The notes: generated by a model not told the origin, from the letters alone. A stretch of DNA of 64,000 bases from Bacillus mycoides (GCF_001757995.1 NZ_LXLV01000009.1:1-64000); one strand, 5' to 3'; numbered from the stretch's first letter, positions 10,508 to 25,414 are shown. Made by a program: numbers and translations.

Positions 10508-11091
10508 GTAGATTAGCAGTTTTTGCTTCTGGAAGCGGATCTAACTTTCAATCTCTCATTAATGCGGTAGAAGAAAAAAGATTGGACGCAGATATTAGTT
10601 TATTAGTATGTGATAAACCAGAGGCACGCGCTATTGGACGGGCACATTATCACCATATTCCGTGTTTCGCCTTTTCAGCGAAAGCATATGAGTCAAAAGA
10701 AGCATTTGAAAAAGAGATATTAAAGAAATTGGAAGAGTATGAAATTGATTATGTTATTTTAGCTGGATATATGCGTTTAATTGGACCGACTTTACTAGAA
10801 GCGTACGGCGGAAAAATTATTAATATTCATCCATCACTATTACCGAGCTTTCCAGGTAAAGATGCTGTCGGTCAAGCGTTAGAAGCAGGTGTGAAAGTAA
10901 CTGGAGTAACAATTCATTATGTAGATGCAGGTATGGATACAGGTCCAATTATTGCGCAAGAAGCAGTAGTTGTTTCTGAAGGGGATACGAGAGAAAGCTT
11001 ACAAAAGAAAATTCAACAAGTTGAACATAAATTATACGTAAATACAGTGAATCAAATTGTTCAGTCTGCGAAAGAAACAACTGTTAACTAA
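10504..11091 (+). CDS. purN: phosphoribosylglycinamide formyltransferase
   Basis: PurN transfers a formyl group from 10-formyl-tetrahydrofolate to GAR. The 195-residue protein shows the GAR-binding loop [11 protein letters not shown] at the N terminus and the catalytic trio in [19 protein letters not shown] (Asn, His near residue 108) and [11 protein letters not shown] (Asp near 145). It overlaps purM by 4 bp and is followed 24 bp later by purH. Confidence 0.97.
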   Translation: MSRLAVFASGSGSNFQSLINAVEEKRLDADISLLVCDKPEARAIGRAHYHHIPCFAFSAKAYESKEAFEKEILKKLEEYEIDYVILAGYMRLIGPTLLEAYGGKIINIHPSLLPSFPGKDAVGQALEAGVKVTGVTIHYVDAGMDTGPIIAQEAVVVSEGDTRESLQKKIQQVEHKLYVNTVNQIVQSAKETTVN

Positions 11092-11115
11092 CATACAACC
11101 AGGGGTGAAGGATAA

Positions 11116-12651
11116 ATGAAAAAGCGTGCATTAGTAAGTGTTTCAGATAAAACAGGAGTAGTAGAATTTGTTAAAGGTTTACTTGAACAAGGGATTGAAG
11201 TTATTTCAACTGGTGGTACGAAAAAATTATTAGAAGAAAACGGCTTACAAGTAATTGGTATTTCTGAAGTAACTGGTTTCCCAGAAATTATGGATGGCCG
11301 TGTAAAAACATTACATCCAAATATTCATGGTGGTCTATTAGCAGTTCGTGATAATGAAACGCATGTAGCGCAAATGAATGAATTAGGTATTCAACCAATT
11401 GACTTTGTTGTTGTTAACTTATACCCATTTAAAGAAACAATCGCTAAGCCTGATGTAACATTTGCTGATGCAATTGAAAATATTGATATCGGTGGCCCAA
11501 CAATGATTCGTTCTGCAGCAAAGAATCATAAATTTGTATCGGTAATTGTAGATCCAGTAGATTACGACGTTGTACTAGCAGAGCTGAAAGAGAACGGTGA
11601 AGTAACAGATGAAACGAAACGTAAATTGGCAGCGAAAGTATTCCGTCATACAGCAGCATATGATGCGTTAATTTCTAGTTATTTAACAGAGCAAATGGGT
11701 GAAGAAAGCCCTGAAACATTAACTGTAACATTTGAGAAAAAACAAGATTTACGTTATGGAGAAAATCCGCATCAAAAAGCGACATTCTATAAAGCACCAT
11801 TTGCTGCAACTTCTTCTGTTGCATATGCAGAACAATTACACGGTAAAGAATTATCTTATAACAATATTAACGATGCAGATGCAGCGCTTAGCATCGTAAA
11901 AGAATTTACAGAACCAGCAGTAGTAGCGGTAAAACATATGAATCCATGTGGTGTTGGAGTGGGTACGGATATTCATGAAGCATACACACGCGCTTATGAA
12001 GCAGATCCAGTATCAATCTTCGGAGGCATTATTGCAGCGAATCGTGAAATTGATAAAGCTACAGCAGAAAAGTTACACGAAATTTTCTTAGAAATTGTTA
12101 TCGCACCTTCTTTCTCACAAGAAGCTTTAGAAGTATTGCAAAGTAAGAAAAATTTACGTTTACTAACTGTAAATATTGAAAAAGCGACAAGTGCAAGTAA
12201 AAAGCTAACTTCTGTACAAGGTGGACTTCTTGTTCAAGAGGAAGATACGTTATCATTAGATGAAAGTACAATTTCAATTCCAACGAAACGTGAACCATCA
12301 GAGCAAGAGTGGAAAGATTTAAAACTAGCTTGGAAAGTTGTAAAACATGTGAAATCAAATGCAATTGTTTTAGCGAATGATAACATGACAGTTGGTGTAG
12401 GTGCGGGACAGATGAACCGTGTAGGTTCTGCAAAAATCGCAATTACACAAGCTGGCGAAAAAGTACAAGGTAGCGCACTTGCATCTGATGCTTTCTTCCC
12501 AATGCCAGATACAGTAGAAGAAGCAGCAAAAGCTGGAATTACAGCAATCATCCAACCAGGCGGATCGATTCGTGATGAAGATTCTATTAAAATGGCAGAT
12601 GCGTATGGGATTACGATGGTGTTCACTGGCGTACGTCATTTCAAACATTAA
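11116..12651 (+). CDS. purH: bifunctional AICAR transformylase / IMP cyclohydrolase
   Basis: PurH carries out the last two steps to IMP. The N-terminal MGS-like IMP cyclohydrolase domain (about residues 1-190) has [23 protein letters not shown] and [10 protein letters not shown]. The C-terminal AICAR formyltransferase domain (about 195-511) has [25 protein letters not shown] with the Lys-His pair, and [13 protein letters not shown]. Length 511 is normal. The start follows AGGGGTGAAGGATAA. A 75-bp gap with a 13-bp hairpin separates it from purD. Confidence 0.97.
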   Translation: MKKRALVSVSDKTGVVEFVKGLLEQGIEVISTGGTKKLLEENGLQVIGISEVTGFPEIMDGRVKTLHPNIHGGLLAVRDNETHVAQMNELGIQPIDFVVVNLYPFKETIAKPDVTFADAIENIDIGGPTMIRSAAKNHKFVSVIVDPVDYDVVLAELKENGEVTDETKRKLAAKVFRHTAAYDALISSYLTEQMGEESPETLTVTFEKKQDLRYGENPHQKATFYKAPFAATSSVAYAEQLHGKELSYNNINDADAALSIVKEFTEPAVVAVKHMNPCGVGVGTDIHEAYTRAYEADPVSIFGGIIAANREIDKATAEKLHEIFLEIVIAPSFSQEALEVLQSKKNLRLLTVNIEKATSASKKLTSVQGGLLVQEEDTLSLDESTISIPTKREPSEQEWKDLKLAWKVVKHVKSNAIVLANDNMTVGVGAGQMNRVGSAKIAITQAGEKVQGSALASDAFFPMPDTVEEAAKAGITAIIQPGGSIRDEDSIKMADAYGITMVFTGVRHFKH

Positions 12652-12670
12652 TAGAGTAATTTTAGAAATA

Positions 12671-12699
12671 ACAGACTAGGAGCATAGCTTCTAGTTTGT
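12671..12699 (+). other. 13-bp hairpin in the purH-purD gap
   Basis: ACAGACTAGGAGC (12671-12683) pairs with GCTTCTAGTTTGT (12687-12699) around a 3-nt loop: 13 pairs, two of them G-U. No T-run follows (ACTTATTTAAT). This is the third long gap in the operon and the third with a strong hairpin. Confidence 0.7.
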
Positions 12700-12723
12700 A
12701 CTTATTTAATTATTGGGGGATGA

Positions 12724-14020
<1,297 letters not shown>

Positions 14021-14077
14021 ATAGGAAATAGAGTATAGTACGTTGAATCTTTTCAAGAGATTATAAACTATTTGTAT

Positions 14078-15256
14078 CTATATACACTTTTTCTCTACCT
14101 GCTTACATCTTATTTCTCCAATTAATAATAGTAGTATTGAGATGATTAACGTAAGAGCAGCGACAAGGAGTGGGAGGGAAAAACTTTGCATTTGCTTCGC
14201 AATAATACCTGTAAAGATTGGACCGATAATTTGGCCAATCCCATAAACACCTGTCGTATAACCAATGATTTTATTACTTTCATTCGGTCTTATTCGTTTT
14301 GCTTCTGTAGTTGTTAAAATTGTAATTCCGACGAATGTAGCACCTAGAAGGAATGCACTTAGAAATGCCCCAAAAAGGTTTGGAATAAGGAGTGGAGAAA
14401 GTACACTTATAATTTGTAACATATAGGCGGATGTAAGAGCTCGTGTTGGTCCGTACTTCCGAGCAACAGTGGACCAAAGGTAACTAGATGGGATGACAGC
14501 AATACCGACAATAATCCAGCTACAAGATGCATAGAAGGGTGATAGTGTAATTCTTTCTACAATGGTGACAAGGAAGGTCCCTGTAATGATATAGCCAAAC
14601 CCTTCGAATCCGTAAGCTAAAATAAGCCAAAATAAATAGTTTTTTCTATGAGATGTAGCTTGTATAGTACTTTTTGGTTGCTGTATAGTATGTCTACTGT
14701 CCTCTCTTAACCATTTCCATACAAGGATAGCTAAATTAAAACTAATAAGTCCTAACCCAATCCATGCACCTTGCCAATTCCAAATTGAGTTGAATAAAGG
14801 TGCGAAACTTCCAGAGAAAATAATGCCAATTCCAACACCGCTATAAATCATGCCAGCTAGCATGACTTTATTACTTTGAAATAAATAATCTAAAACAATA
14901 CTAGAGGCAAGAACAAATACAATTGCACTTGTGAAACCACCGATAAAGCGAAGGGGAAACCATAAAAAGATATAAGAGGTTAAGCCCATACAAAGAGTTG
15001 AAAGAACATTGAAGAATAAACAGTGGTGTAATATTTTTTCACGATTTTTTATCGTAATGAATCCAATAAAGAATGCCCCAAGTAAATAACCAAGATAATT
15101 ACTGGACGCTAAATATCCAGCGAGGTCATCTTCTATATGGGCTTGCTTTTCCATAAAAGAAATAATCGGTGTGTAGGCGAACCGACTAATACCCATGACA
15201 GCTATTAAAGAACATATCCCAGCTATAATCATTTTCCATGTTTTTGTCTCGTTCAT
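14078..15256 (-). CDS. MFS transporter, YbfB/MFS_4 type
   Basis: A 392-residue major facilitator with about twelve hydrophobic helices. The Ser/Arg-rich first helix (SLIAVMGISRFAYTPIISFM) resembles the YbfB/YjiJ family, whose substrates are poorly known. The start is ATG 15256 with an AGAAGGGAG site; the 60 extra residues of the longer frame would overlap the divergent LysR gene and are rejected. It is divergent from a LysR regulator with a 122-bp shared control region, the usual layout for a regulator and its exporter target. Substrate not predictable. Confidence 0.85.
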   Translation of the reverse strand: MNETKTWKMIIAGICSLIAVMGISRFAYTPIISFMEKQAHIEDDLAGYLASSNYLGYLLGAFFIGFITIKNREKILHHCLFFNVLSTLCMGLTSYIFLWFPLRFIGGFTSAIVFVLASSIVLDYLFQSNKVMLAGMIYSGVGIGIIFSGSFAPLFNSIWNWQGAWIGLGLISFNLAILVWKWLREDSRHTIQQPKSTIQATSHRKNYLFWLILAYGFEGFGYIITGTFLVTIVERITLSPFYASCSWIIVGIAVIPSSYLWSTVARKYGPTRALTSAYMLQIISVLSPLLIPNLFGAFLSAFLLGATFVGITILTTTEAKRIRPNESNKIIGYTTGVYGIGQIIGPIFTGIIAKQMQSFSLPLLVAALTLIISILLLLIGEIRCKQVEKKCI

Positions 15257-15339
15257 ATAATCTCCCTTCTTGAAATATCTTCTAATATATATGATAGAGG
15301 AATATATATGGGGCGTAAAATACTGATTTTTTATATGTA

Positions 15340-15358
15340 ATATCAAAATTAATGATAT
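15340..15358. promoter_or_regulatory. LysR-type operator candidate
   Basis: ATATCA (15340-15345) and TGATAT (15353-15358) form an inverted repeat separated by 7 bp, in the T-N11-A style of LysR binding sites. It lies in the intergenic region between the divergent MFS and LysR genes, 20 bp before the regulator start. Inference from motif and position. Confidence 0.5.
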
Positions 15359-15378
15359 GAACGAAGGGAGATGAACGA

Positions 15379-16269
15379 ATGAACTTACAAGATTTTGTAG
15401 CTTTTTATATGGTCGCGCAGGAGAAAAGTATTTCAAGAGCAGCTATTCGGTTGAATTTTGTTCAATCAAACATAACAGCAAAAATAAAACGGCTAGAAGC
15501 TGAATATGAAACACAATTATTTTATAGGCATCGAGATGGAGTTACATTAACACCAGCCGGAGAAAAGTTGTTAACATACGCTGAAAAAATGATTCAATTA
15601 TTAAATGAATCAAAAAGGCAAGTGAAACATACAGCGGAGCCTGGAGGAGTATTGAAAATTGGAGCGATGGAAACAGCAGCAGCTGTTAGATTGCCCACGA
15701 TTTTAGCTAATTATCATATGCGCTATCCAGAAGTGGAAATTATGTTGCAAACGCACAATACGGAAGAATTAACGAAGAAGGTACTTTTATATGAAATAGA
15801 GGGGGCATTTGTAGCTGATTGTATAGATGATCCAGCTTTAGAAAAGATAGAAGTATTCCAAGAGGAAATGATGTTACTTTCAAAGCGGAATGTTTTGTGG
15901 GATAACGGATGTTCGGAATCGCAGTCTTTTATCGTTTTTCAATCAGGTTGTTTTTATAGAAAAGTTTTAGAAGAATGGTTACTATCTGAAGGGATTGTTC
16001 CAAAAAAAATAATGGAATTAAATTCTTTAGACGGTATTATTGGATGCGTAAAAGCTGGACTTGGGGTGTCTATGTTACCACATGAAGTAGCAGAGCAATT
16101 TGATAGCCATAAAGAACTTATTCATACACCGTTAGTACATGAAAACAGGTTTATTCCGACTTATTTTATTTATCGGAAAGATAGTGTGAGAACAGCAGCG
16201 TTATGCAAGTTTATTGATGACTTGCTTTGTATAGAAAATATTAGTAAGTGTATAAAAACAGCCCGCTGA
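15379..16269 (+). CDS. LysR-family transcriptional regulator
   Basis: A 296-residue LysR protein. Residues 1-60 are the winged-helix DNA-binding part (ISRAAIRLNFVQSNITAKIK, then LEAEYETQLFYRHRDGVTLT), followed by a linker helix and a periplasmic-binding-like effector domain (LKIGAMETAAAVRLPTILA from about 92). ATG 15379 follows CGAAGGGAGATGAACGA. It probably controls the divergent MFS gene and itself through the intergenic inverted repeat. The effector is unknown. Confidence 0.9.
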   Translation: MNLQDFVAFYMVAQEKSISRAAIRLNFVQSNITAKIKRLEAEYETQLFYRHRDGVTLTPAGEKLLTYAEKMIQLLNESKRQVKHTAEPGGVLKIGAMETAAAVRLPTILANYHMRYPEVEIMLQTHNTEELTKKVLLYEIEGAFVADCIDDPALEKIEVFQEEMMLLSKRNVLWDNGCSESQSFIVFQSGCFYRKVLEEWLLSEGIVPKKIMELNSLDGIIGCVKAGLGVSMLPHEVAEQFDSHKELIHTPLVHENRFIPTYFIYRKDSVRTAALCKFIDDLLCIENISKCIKTAR

Positions 16270-16285
16270 AAATTCAGTGGGCTGT
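16258..16285 (+). terminator. terminator after the LysR gene
   Basis: ACAGCCCGCTGAA (16258-16270) pairs with TTCAGTGGGCTGT (16273-16285): 13 bp with one G-U and a 2-nt centre, then TTGTT. It overlaps the LysR stop codon and lies between convergent genes, so it may serve both strands. Confidence 0.75.
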
Positions 16286-16289
16286 TTGT

Positions 16290-16454
16290 TCATGCATCTT
16301 TATCTTTTTTTAGTTTTCCTTTTTGCTTTGCCATTTCTCGAAGTAAATACTCGATGTGTGCGTTGACGCTGCGAAATTCATCATTCGCCCATTTTTCGAT
16401 GACTGCGTGTAATTCAGGATCAATACGTAATGGAAAGCTTTTCTTTTTAGTCAT
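16290..16454 (-). CDS. ribbon-helix-helix (Arc-like) DNA-binding protein
   Basis: A 54-residue protein. The sequence SFPLRIDPELHAVIEKWANDE followed by FRSVNAHIEYLLREMAKQKGK matches an Arc-type ribbon-helix-helix fold: a beta strand with alternating polar residues (about 6-11), then two helices, with a Lys-rich tail. The start is ATG 16454, with AAAGG 12 bases upstream. It begins 15 bp after the stop of the SPFH gene, so the two are almost certainly cotranscribed. RHH proteins bind DNA as dimers at inverted or tandem sites, and a 30-bp palindrome lies before the SPFH gene. Autoregulation is my inference. Confidence 0.8.
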   Translation of the reverse strand: MTKKKSFPLRIDPELHAVIEKWANDEFRSVNAHIEYLLREMAKQKGKLKKDKDA

Positions 16455-16469
16455 AATTACTTACAACCT

Positions 16470-17315
16470 TTAATATAGGCTTCCTGTATTAATAACTGGT
16501 TGCGCACCTTTATCTGAAACGATGGCAACTAATAAGTTGTTCACCATATTTGCTTTACGCTCGTCATCTAATTCAAGCACGCCTTCTTCATCTAACATAT
16601 GGATTGAATCTTTGGCCATCTTCACAGCACCTTCAACAATCTCTTTTCTAGCAGCTAATACTGCTTTTGCTTGTTGACGTTGCAACATTGCATGGGCAAT
16701 TTCTGTTGCATAAGCTAAATGTGTTAAACGAGTTTCTAATACTTCTACGCCAGCGATTTCAAGTCGTGCTTCTAACTCACGCTTTAATTCTTCAGAGATT
16801 TCTTCAGTATTTCCTCGTAACGTGATGCAAGTTTCATCTTGGAAATTATCATAAGGATATTTTGTAGCAACGTGGCGGATTGCTGTTTCACTTTGAATTT
16901 CTACGAATCGATCGTAATGCTCAACACCAAACATTGCTTTTGCGGAATCAACAACTTTATATACGATAACGGCTGCAATTTCAATTGGATTTCCCTCAAC
17001 ATCGTTTACTTTTAATTTCTTACTGTTAAAGTTTTCAACGCGTAAAGATACAGTTTGACGGAATGCGAATGGAATTGTTAAAAATAAACCATTTTGACGA
17101 ATTGTTCCTAAATAACTACCGAAAAACGTAATTACTTTTGCTTGGTTCGGTTGAACGATACCAATACCCGTCGCGAGAACCGCAGCTAAAATAATAGTTA
17201 ATGCTGCTACTATAAAAATTTCTTGCACAAGGCAAAATACACCGATAGCAGCTAAAATGAGAATCCCGATAATTCCGAGAAATCCATTAACATAAAATAC
17301 TTGTTTTTCTTTCAT
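16470..17315 (-). CDS. SPFH/Band 7 membrane protein
   Basis: A 281-residue protein. Hydrophobic segments at about residues 9-29 and 31-52 anchor it in the membrane. The Band 7/SPFH domain follows ([51 protein letters not shown] split across it, then the [45 protein letters not shown] helix region). The family scaffolds membrane microdomains (flotillins, stomatins, HflKC). The C terminus is short and ends soon after the coiled coil. The start follows AGGAGGCGATCAT. Expressed with a small RHH protein from a promoter embedded in a palindrome. Precise role unknown. Confidence 0.9.
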   Translation of the reverse strand: MKEKQVFYVNGFLGIIGILILAAIGVFCLVQEIFIVAALTIILAAVLATGIGIVQPNQAKVITFFGSYLGTIRQNGLFLTIPFAFRQTVSLRVENFNSKKLKVNDVEGNPIEIAAVIVYKVVDSAKAMFGVEHYDRFVEIQSETAIRHVATKYPYDNFQDETCITLRGNTEEISEELKRELEARLEIAGVEVLETRLTHLAYATEIAHAMLQRQQAKAVLAARKEIVEGAVKMAKDSIHMLDEEGVLELDDERKANMVNNLLVAIVSDKGAQPVINTGSLY

Positions 17316-17327
17316 ATGATCGCCTCC

Positions 17328-17357
17328 TGATATAAAAATGATATCACTTTTATATCA
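17328..17357. promoter_or_regulatory. 30-bp palindromic operator with 11-bp phased sites
   Basis: A near-perfect 30-bp palindrome (one asymmetric pair per half) made of three TGATATNA-like units: TGATATAA at 17328, TGATATCA at 17339 and TTATATCA (reverse orientation) at 17350, spaced 11 bp, one helical turn apart. It overlaps the -10 of a minus-strand promoter (TTGCAT, then TATCAT after 18 bp) and ends 3 bp from the SPFH Shine-Dalgarno. The layout suits cooperative binding by a small dimeric regulator. Confidence 0.75.
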
Positions 17358-17478
17358 CTTTATGCAAGGGATTTACACCTAATTTTCTGAAATTTATTTA
17401 TTGATTGATTTATGTATGTTTTAGGGATAAAACTCAAAAATATAAGAATGTACGTTCTGTTTCGTGTTAAAATAAAGA

Positions 17479-17510
17479 AGACTTAACCGCCCACTGCAGC
17501 AGCTAAGTCT
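17479..17510 (-). terminator. terminator after the DUF2892 gene
   Basis: Read on the minus strand: AGACTTAGC...GGTTAAGTCT stem with imperfect middle, followed by TCTTTATTTT. It lies 33 bp downstream of the minus-strand gene ending at 17543. Confidence 0.6.
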
Positions 17511-17542
17511 CTTTGAGAGCATCTTGCATCGTGACAAATGAT

Positions 17543-17920
17543 TCAAAGCGGTTTTGCCAGGATTATATCTTCAATCGCTGACTCAATCTCTTTGTCAGAA
17601 GCGTTATAACTTCCATTTGACTGTGGTTTGTCATGATTGGAAGTTTGATTCACTTCTTCTTTAGCATGTCCTTTTTCAGAAAAATTCATGCTTGGCATTT
17701 TAAATGCGCCCATACTCATATATTTTCCAAATTTACATACTTCAGCAATAGGACAGAAACGAACAATCCCCTCTGCAATTTTCATTGCACCAATCCATAG
17801 TAAAACTTTAGACCAAGTGCACCACGGTTTGCGTACGAGTTTAGCTGTACTACAACCGAAGAGGATAAGTCCGAGTGTAATTCGAATTAGAGCATTGATT
17901 GTACCAATGTTTTGCTTCAT
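17543..17920 (-). CDS. DUF2892 (YgaP-like) membrane protein
   Basis: A 125-residue protein. Residues 1-70 fit the DUF2892/YgaP transmembrane domain: MKQNIGTINALIRITLGLILFGC and LLWIGAMKIAEGIVRFCPIAEVC, two helices with a conserved Cys-Pro motif. The C-terminal ~55 residues are polar and probably disordered (NQTSNHDKPQSNGSYNASDK). The family often occurs with rhodanese domains, absent here. ATG 17920 follows AAAAAGGAGTG; an upstream extension of 13 residues lacks a ribosome binding site. Function unknown. Confidence 0.8.
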   Translation of the reverse strand: MKQNIGTINALIRITLGLILFGCSTAKLVRKPWCTWSKVLLWIGAMKIAEGIVRFCPIAEVCKFGKYMSMGAFKMPSMNFSEKGHAKEEVNQTSNHDKPQSNGSYNASDKEIESAIEDIILAKPL

Positions 17921-18067
17921 TAGAAAAACACTCCTTTTTGATGAACTTTGAAATAGCAAATACTATTTCTCCTATTAGTATTCCATGTGCTCTTGGTGAT
18001 ATGTAATCCAACATTTGACGTTAAAAAAGATGTTGGAATGGGCGTGTGTGTAAGTAGTTTTTTTTGT

Positions 18068-18073
18068 TATAAT
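18068..18073 (+). promoter_or_regulatory. extended -10 promoter candidate before pcrB
   Basis: TATAAT at 18068-18073 preceded by TGT, an extended -10 element, with only a poor -35. It would start transcription near 18080 and leave a leader of about 180 nt before pcrB. Confidence 0.5.
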
Positions 18074-18089
18074 GAAAGAATGCATAAAA

Positions 18090-18178
18090 GGAAGTTCAAA
18101 ATTAAATCCTCCCGTTTGAAAAAATATGGAAGAGGAAATTCCAAACTTAATTCTCCGTTTTAAACAAATATTTAAGAT
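18090..18178 (+). repeat. imperfect 44-bp tandem repeat in the pcrB leader
   Basis: Two copies at 18090-18133 and 18134-18178. Both begin GGAARTTC and contain a TAATYCTCCG-like block followed by A-rich sequence ending AAGA. The identity is partial, with several substitutions and small indels, so the duplication is old or maintained as two similar folding units. Confidence 0.5.
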
Positions 18179-18256
18179 GAAGTTAAAAAATCCTGATAAA
18201 AATAAACTGTTATTTTGAACAGAAATATATAAATAGAGAAAAGAAAGGGTGTTTTC

Positions 18257-18946
18257 ATGTACGATATTTCCAAATGGAAGCATGTATTTAAGCTTGATCC
18301 AAATAAGGAGTTAAGTGACGAACATTTAGAAATGATTTGTGAATCAGGAACGGATGCTGTTATTGTAGGCGGAAGTGATGGAGTTACAATTGATAACGTA
18401 TTACACATGCTAGTTAGCATTCGTAGATATGCAGTTCCTTGTGTGTTAGAGGTTTCTGATGTGGAAGCAATTACACCAGGATTTGATTTTTATTACATCC
18501 CAAGTGTTTTAAATAGCCGAAAAGTGGAATGGGTAACAGGTGTTCATCATGAGGCATTGAAAGAATTTGGGGATATTATGGACTGGGACGAAATTTTCAT
18601 GGAAGGATATTGTGTTTTAAATCCAGAAGCGAAAGTAGCCCAGCTTACAGATGCAAACTGTGATTTAACAGAAGATGACGTTATTGCATATGCACGTTTA
18701 GCAGACAAGCTATTACATTTACCGATATTCTATTTAGAATATAGCGGTACGTATGGAGATATTGAACTTGTTAAAAATGTAAAAGCGGAATTGAAACAAG
18801 CTAAGCTATATTATGGCGGTGGTATTTCTAATGCAGAACAAGCGAAAGAAATGGCACAGTATGCGGATACAGTAGTTGTTGGAAACGTTATTTATGATGA
18901 TATAAAATCGGCGTTAAAAACAGTTAAAGCAGTAAAAGGAGAGTAG
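18257..18946 (+). CDS. pcrB: heptaprenylglyceryl phosphate synthase
   Basis: PcrB is a TIM-barrel prenyltransferase that joins heptaprenyl diphosphate to sn-glycerol-1-phosphate, making an archaeal-type ether lipid precursor in Bacillales. The 229-residue protein has [15 protein letters not shown] near residue 30, YLEYSGTYG near 160 and the phosphate-binding [12 protein letters not shown] near 185. The start follows GAAAGGGTGTTTTC. It is the first gene of pcrB-pcrA-ligA-camS, an order conserved in Bacillus, and ends directly against pcrA. Confidence 0.95.
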   Translation: MYDISKWKHVFKLDPNKELSDEHLEMICESGTDAVIVGGSDGVTIDNVLHMLVSIRRYAVPCVLEVSDVEAITPGFDFYYIPSVLNSRKVEWVTGVHHEALKEFGDIMDWDEIFMEGYCVLNPEAKVAQLTDANCDLTEDDVIAYARLADKLLHLPIFYLEYSGTYGDIELVKNVKAELKQAKLYYGGGISNAEQAKEMAQYADTVVVGNVIYDDIKSALKTVKAVKGE

Positions 18947-23214
<4,268 letters not shown>

Positions 23215-23230
23215 GAGGTGCAAACTTACG

Positions 23231-24427
23231 ATGAAAAAAATAGCGTTAGTGGTATTAAGTCTAGGCCTACTTGTAAGTGGGTGTAGTACAGGTTCTAATA
23301 AAGATGAAAAGACAGTTGAGAAATCGGGGAAAGCGAAAGAGCAAGCGGTTGTCCCGAAATACTCCATTTCGGATGAATATTATAAGACGACGATTCCATT
23401 TGATCCAGGTAAGGCACGTGGTCTAGTTGTACAAGGTTTAAATAGTCGCCTTGATATAGATGAATTTGAAACCGGACTAATGCGTATTGCCAAAGAATCA
23501 TTTAGCACGGAAGATTATTTCTTTAAAGGTGGAGACGTTTTAGATGCTCAAGCTGTTCAAATGCTTGTGAAAAGAAAGCGTACAGACGCTGAACAAAAAG
23601 AGCTAGAGGACAAGTTGAAAAAAGATGCAGTTAAATTTCCGAATATAGGGTTGAATCCAGCCTTAAGTGAAGGGTCAGAATCGTTAGAAGTAAAGAATAA
23701 AAAAAATCCAATGTATATCTCAAATATTTTAGAGCATGACTATTACCTGCAAAAAGGCGAGAAAGGTGCTGTGCCTGATGGGGTTGTAGTTGGATTAGCG
23801 ATGAATTCTGTTCAATATTATGAGGAAGAGCATGGTTATCCACGTGAGGCTGCAATTCCAGATGAAAAAATGTTAGCTGAAGGAAAAAGGATGGCACAAG
23901 AAATCTTGAAAGTAATGCAGCAAAAAAAGCCTGAAATAAAAAATATTCCGGTTACATTTGCAATTTATCGTCAAGGTCCAAAGTCTTCGCTTGTACCAGG
24001 GAATTTTGTTTCTTATGCTAAGGTAGAAAAAGGTAGTGAAACGGTTGAGGATTGGAAAGAAATCAATGAGAAATATTATTTGTTCCCGTCTGAACAAGCA
24101 AAAGCGGATAATAAACGTGAAGATCTTGCAAGGGTGTCAAACTTTAAAGCAAAATTAAGTGAGTATTTCCAAGGCGATTATACAGCTGTTATCGGTACTG
24201 GAATGTATAGAGATGATGAATTAAAAGAAATGAAGCTCGATATTCCTGTCCAATTCAATGGAAAAGCTGAAGTAATTGGATTTACACAATATGTAGCTGG
24301 ACTTGTTATGGAATACTTCCCGAATTATATGAAAGTACAAGTAACAATTAAATCTGTAGAACGTCCAGAAGCAATTATTATACGTGAAGCGAAGCAAGAT
24401 GAACCGTTTGTGAAAATTTTAGATTAA
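23231..24427 (+). CDS. camS: CamS-family lipoprotein
   Basis: A 398-residue lipoprotein of the CamS (sex pheromone cAM373 precursor) family, YerH in B. subtilis. The signal peptide MKKIALVVLSLGLLVSGC ends in a lipobox with Cys18, followed by a Ser/Lys-rich linker. In staphylococci and enterococci the cleaved signal peptide yields a mating pheromone; whether that applies in Bacillus is not established. It follows ligA by 16 bp and closes the operon. Confidence 0.92.
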   Translation: MKKIALVVLSLGLLVSGCSTGSNKDEKTVEKSGKAKEQAVVPKYSISDEYYKTTIPFDPGKARGLVVQGLNSRLDIDEFETGLMRIAKESFSTEDYFFKGGDVLDAQAVQMLVKRKRTDAEQKELEDKLKKDAVKFPNIGLNPALSEGSESLEVKNKKNPMYISNILEHDYYLQKGEKGAVPDGVVVGLAMNSVQYYEEEHGYPREAAIPDEKMLAEGKRMAQEILKVMQQKKPEIKNIPVTFAIYRQGPKSSLVPGNFVSYAKVEKGSETVEDWKEINEKYYLFPSEQAKADNKREDLARVSNFKAKLSEYFQGDYTAVIGTGMYRDDELKEMKLDIPVQFNGKAEVIGFTQYVAGLVMEYFPNYMKVQVTIKSVERPEAIIIREAKQDEPFVKILD

Positions 24428-24434
24428 AGGTGAG

Positions 24435-24463
24435 AGCTGTTCCTTTATGGAACAGCTTTTTTT
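24435..24463 (+). terminator. terminator after camS
   Basis: AGCTGTTCC (24435-24443)/GGAACAGCT (24449-24457), 9-bp perfect stem with seven T. Confidence 0.93.
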
Positions 24464-24521
24464 CTCGAGGAATTTTGTTATAATTTAAAATGTTATAAAT
24501 AAAGGGGTAAGGGGAAAAGTT

Positions 24522-25292
24522 ATGGATGAACTAAGCTTTCAAGTCATTATTTTATTAATTGCATTCGGATTTTTAGCGGCTTTCATTGATTCGGTTGTTG
24601 GAGGGGGAGGGTTAATTTCGCTTCCTGCACTTATGTTTGTTGGTTTATCACCAGCTTCGGCAATCGCAACGAATAAATTAGCTGCAACGATGGGGACGCT
24701 TACGAGTACAATTTATTTTATTCGATCAGGCAAGGTTAATTTTCGGATTGTAGGAAAGTTAATCCCATTAACTATTATTGGAGCAGTCGCAGGGGCTTTA
24801 GTAGTAAAGTTTATTCCGCCTGATATTTTGCGTCCACTAGTGCTCGTAATGTTGGTTTTTATTGCTATTTATATTATTGCGAAAAAAGATTGGGGAAGTG
24901 CATCTACCTATAAAAAGATGACAAAAGGGAAAACATTAATGTTTTTCTTTGTTATTTTAATGATAGGGTTTTATGATGGATTTTTTGGACCAGGGACAGG
25001 ATCCTTTTTAATTTTTGCATTTTTATTAATTGGTTTGGATTTTATTCAAGCGGCAGCATCTGGAAAACTTTTGAACTTCGTTAGTAATATCGTATCTTTA
25101 ATTACTTTTTTATTTTTAGATGTGATTCATTTTGAATACGGTATAATTATGGGATTATCAATGATTTTAGGTGCTTATTTCGGATCGAAGTTTGCGGTTC
25201 AAAAAGGTGTTGGATATGTAAGGACTTTATTTTTATTAGTTACTATTTTATTAATCGGGAAAAATGTTTTGGAATATACTCATATTTTGTAG
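24522..25292 (+). CDS. TSUP (TauE/SafE) family permease
   Basis: A 256-residue permease with seven or eight hydrophobic helices. The N-terminal GFLAAFIDSVVGGGGLISLP and the second-half GFYDGFFGPGTGSFLIF are the paired signature loops of the sulfite/sulfonate exporter (TauE/SafE, PF01925) family. Substrates of the family include sulfite, sulfoacetate and other organosulfur anions; nothing here fixes which. The start follows AAAGGGGTAAGGGGAAAAGTT. It is a single-gene unit with its own terminator. Confidence 0.9.
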   Translation: MDELSFQVIILLIAFGFLAAFIDSVVGGGGLISLPALMFVGLSPASAIATNKLAATMGTLTSTIYFIRSGKVNFRIVGKLIPLTIIGAVAGALVVKFIPPDILRPLVLVMLVFIAIYIIAKKDWGSASTYKKMTKGKTLMFFFVILMIGFYDGFFGPGTGSFLIFAFLLIGLDFIQAAASGKLLNFVSNIVSLITFLFLDVIHFEYGIIMGLSMILGAYFGSKFAVQKGVGYVRTLFLLVTILLIGKNVLEYTHIL

Positions 25293-25322
25293 ATTCATAC
25301 GTATGTATGAATCTCTTTTTTA
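25291..25322 (+). terminator. terminator after the TSUP gene
   Basis: AGATTCATAC (25291-25300)/GTATGAATCT (25305-25314), a 10-bp perfect stem, then CTTTTTT. It overlaps the stop codon. Confidence 0.9.
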
Positions 25323-25373
25323 TTATTATATTTTAAAAATTTATTAATTTTTAAAATATAAGTCTAGGAATAT

Positions 25374-25402
25374 TTGAATAAATCTAAATTATCGTGTAGA
25401 AT
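25374..25402 (+). promoter_or_regulatory. sigma-A promoter of rocA
   Basis: TTGAAT (25374-25379) and TAGAAT (25397-25402) with a 17-bp spacer, 45 bp before the rocA start. Confidence 0.65.
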
Positions 25403-25414
25403 AATGTTGTAAAA

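Noticed and set aside
17688-17951. Plus-strand 87-residue frame over the DUF2892 gene
   Set aside because: Antisense to a gene with a good start, site and terminator; no site of its own.
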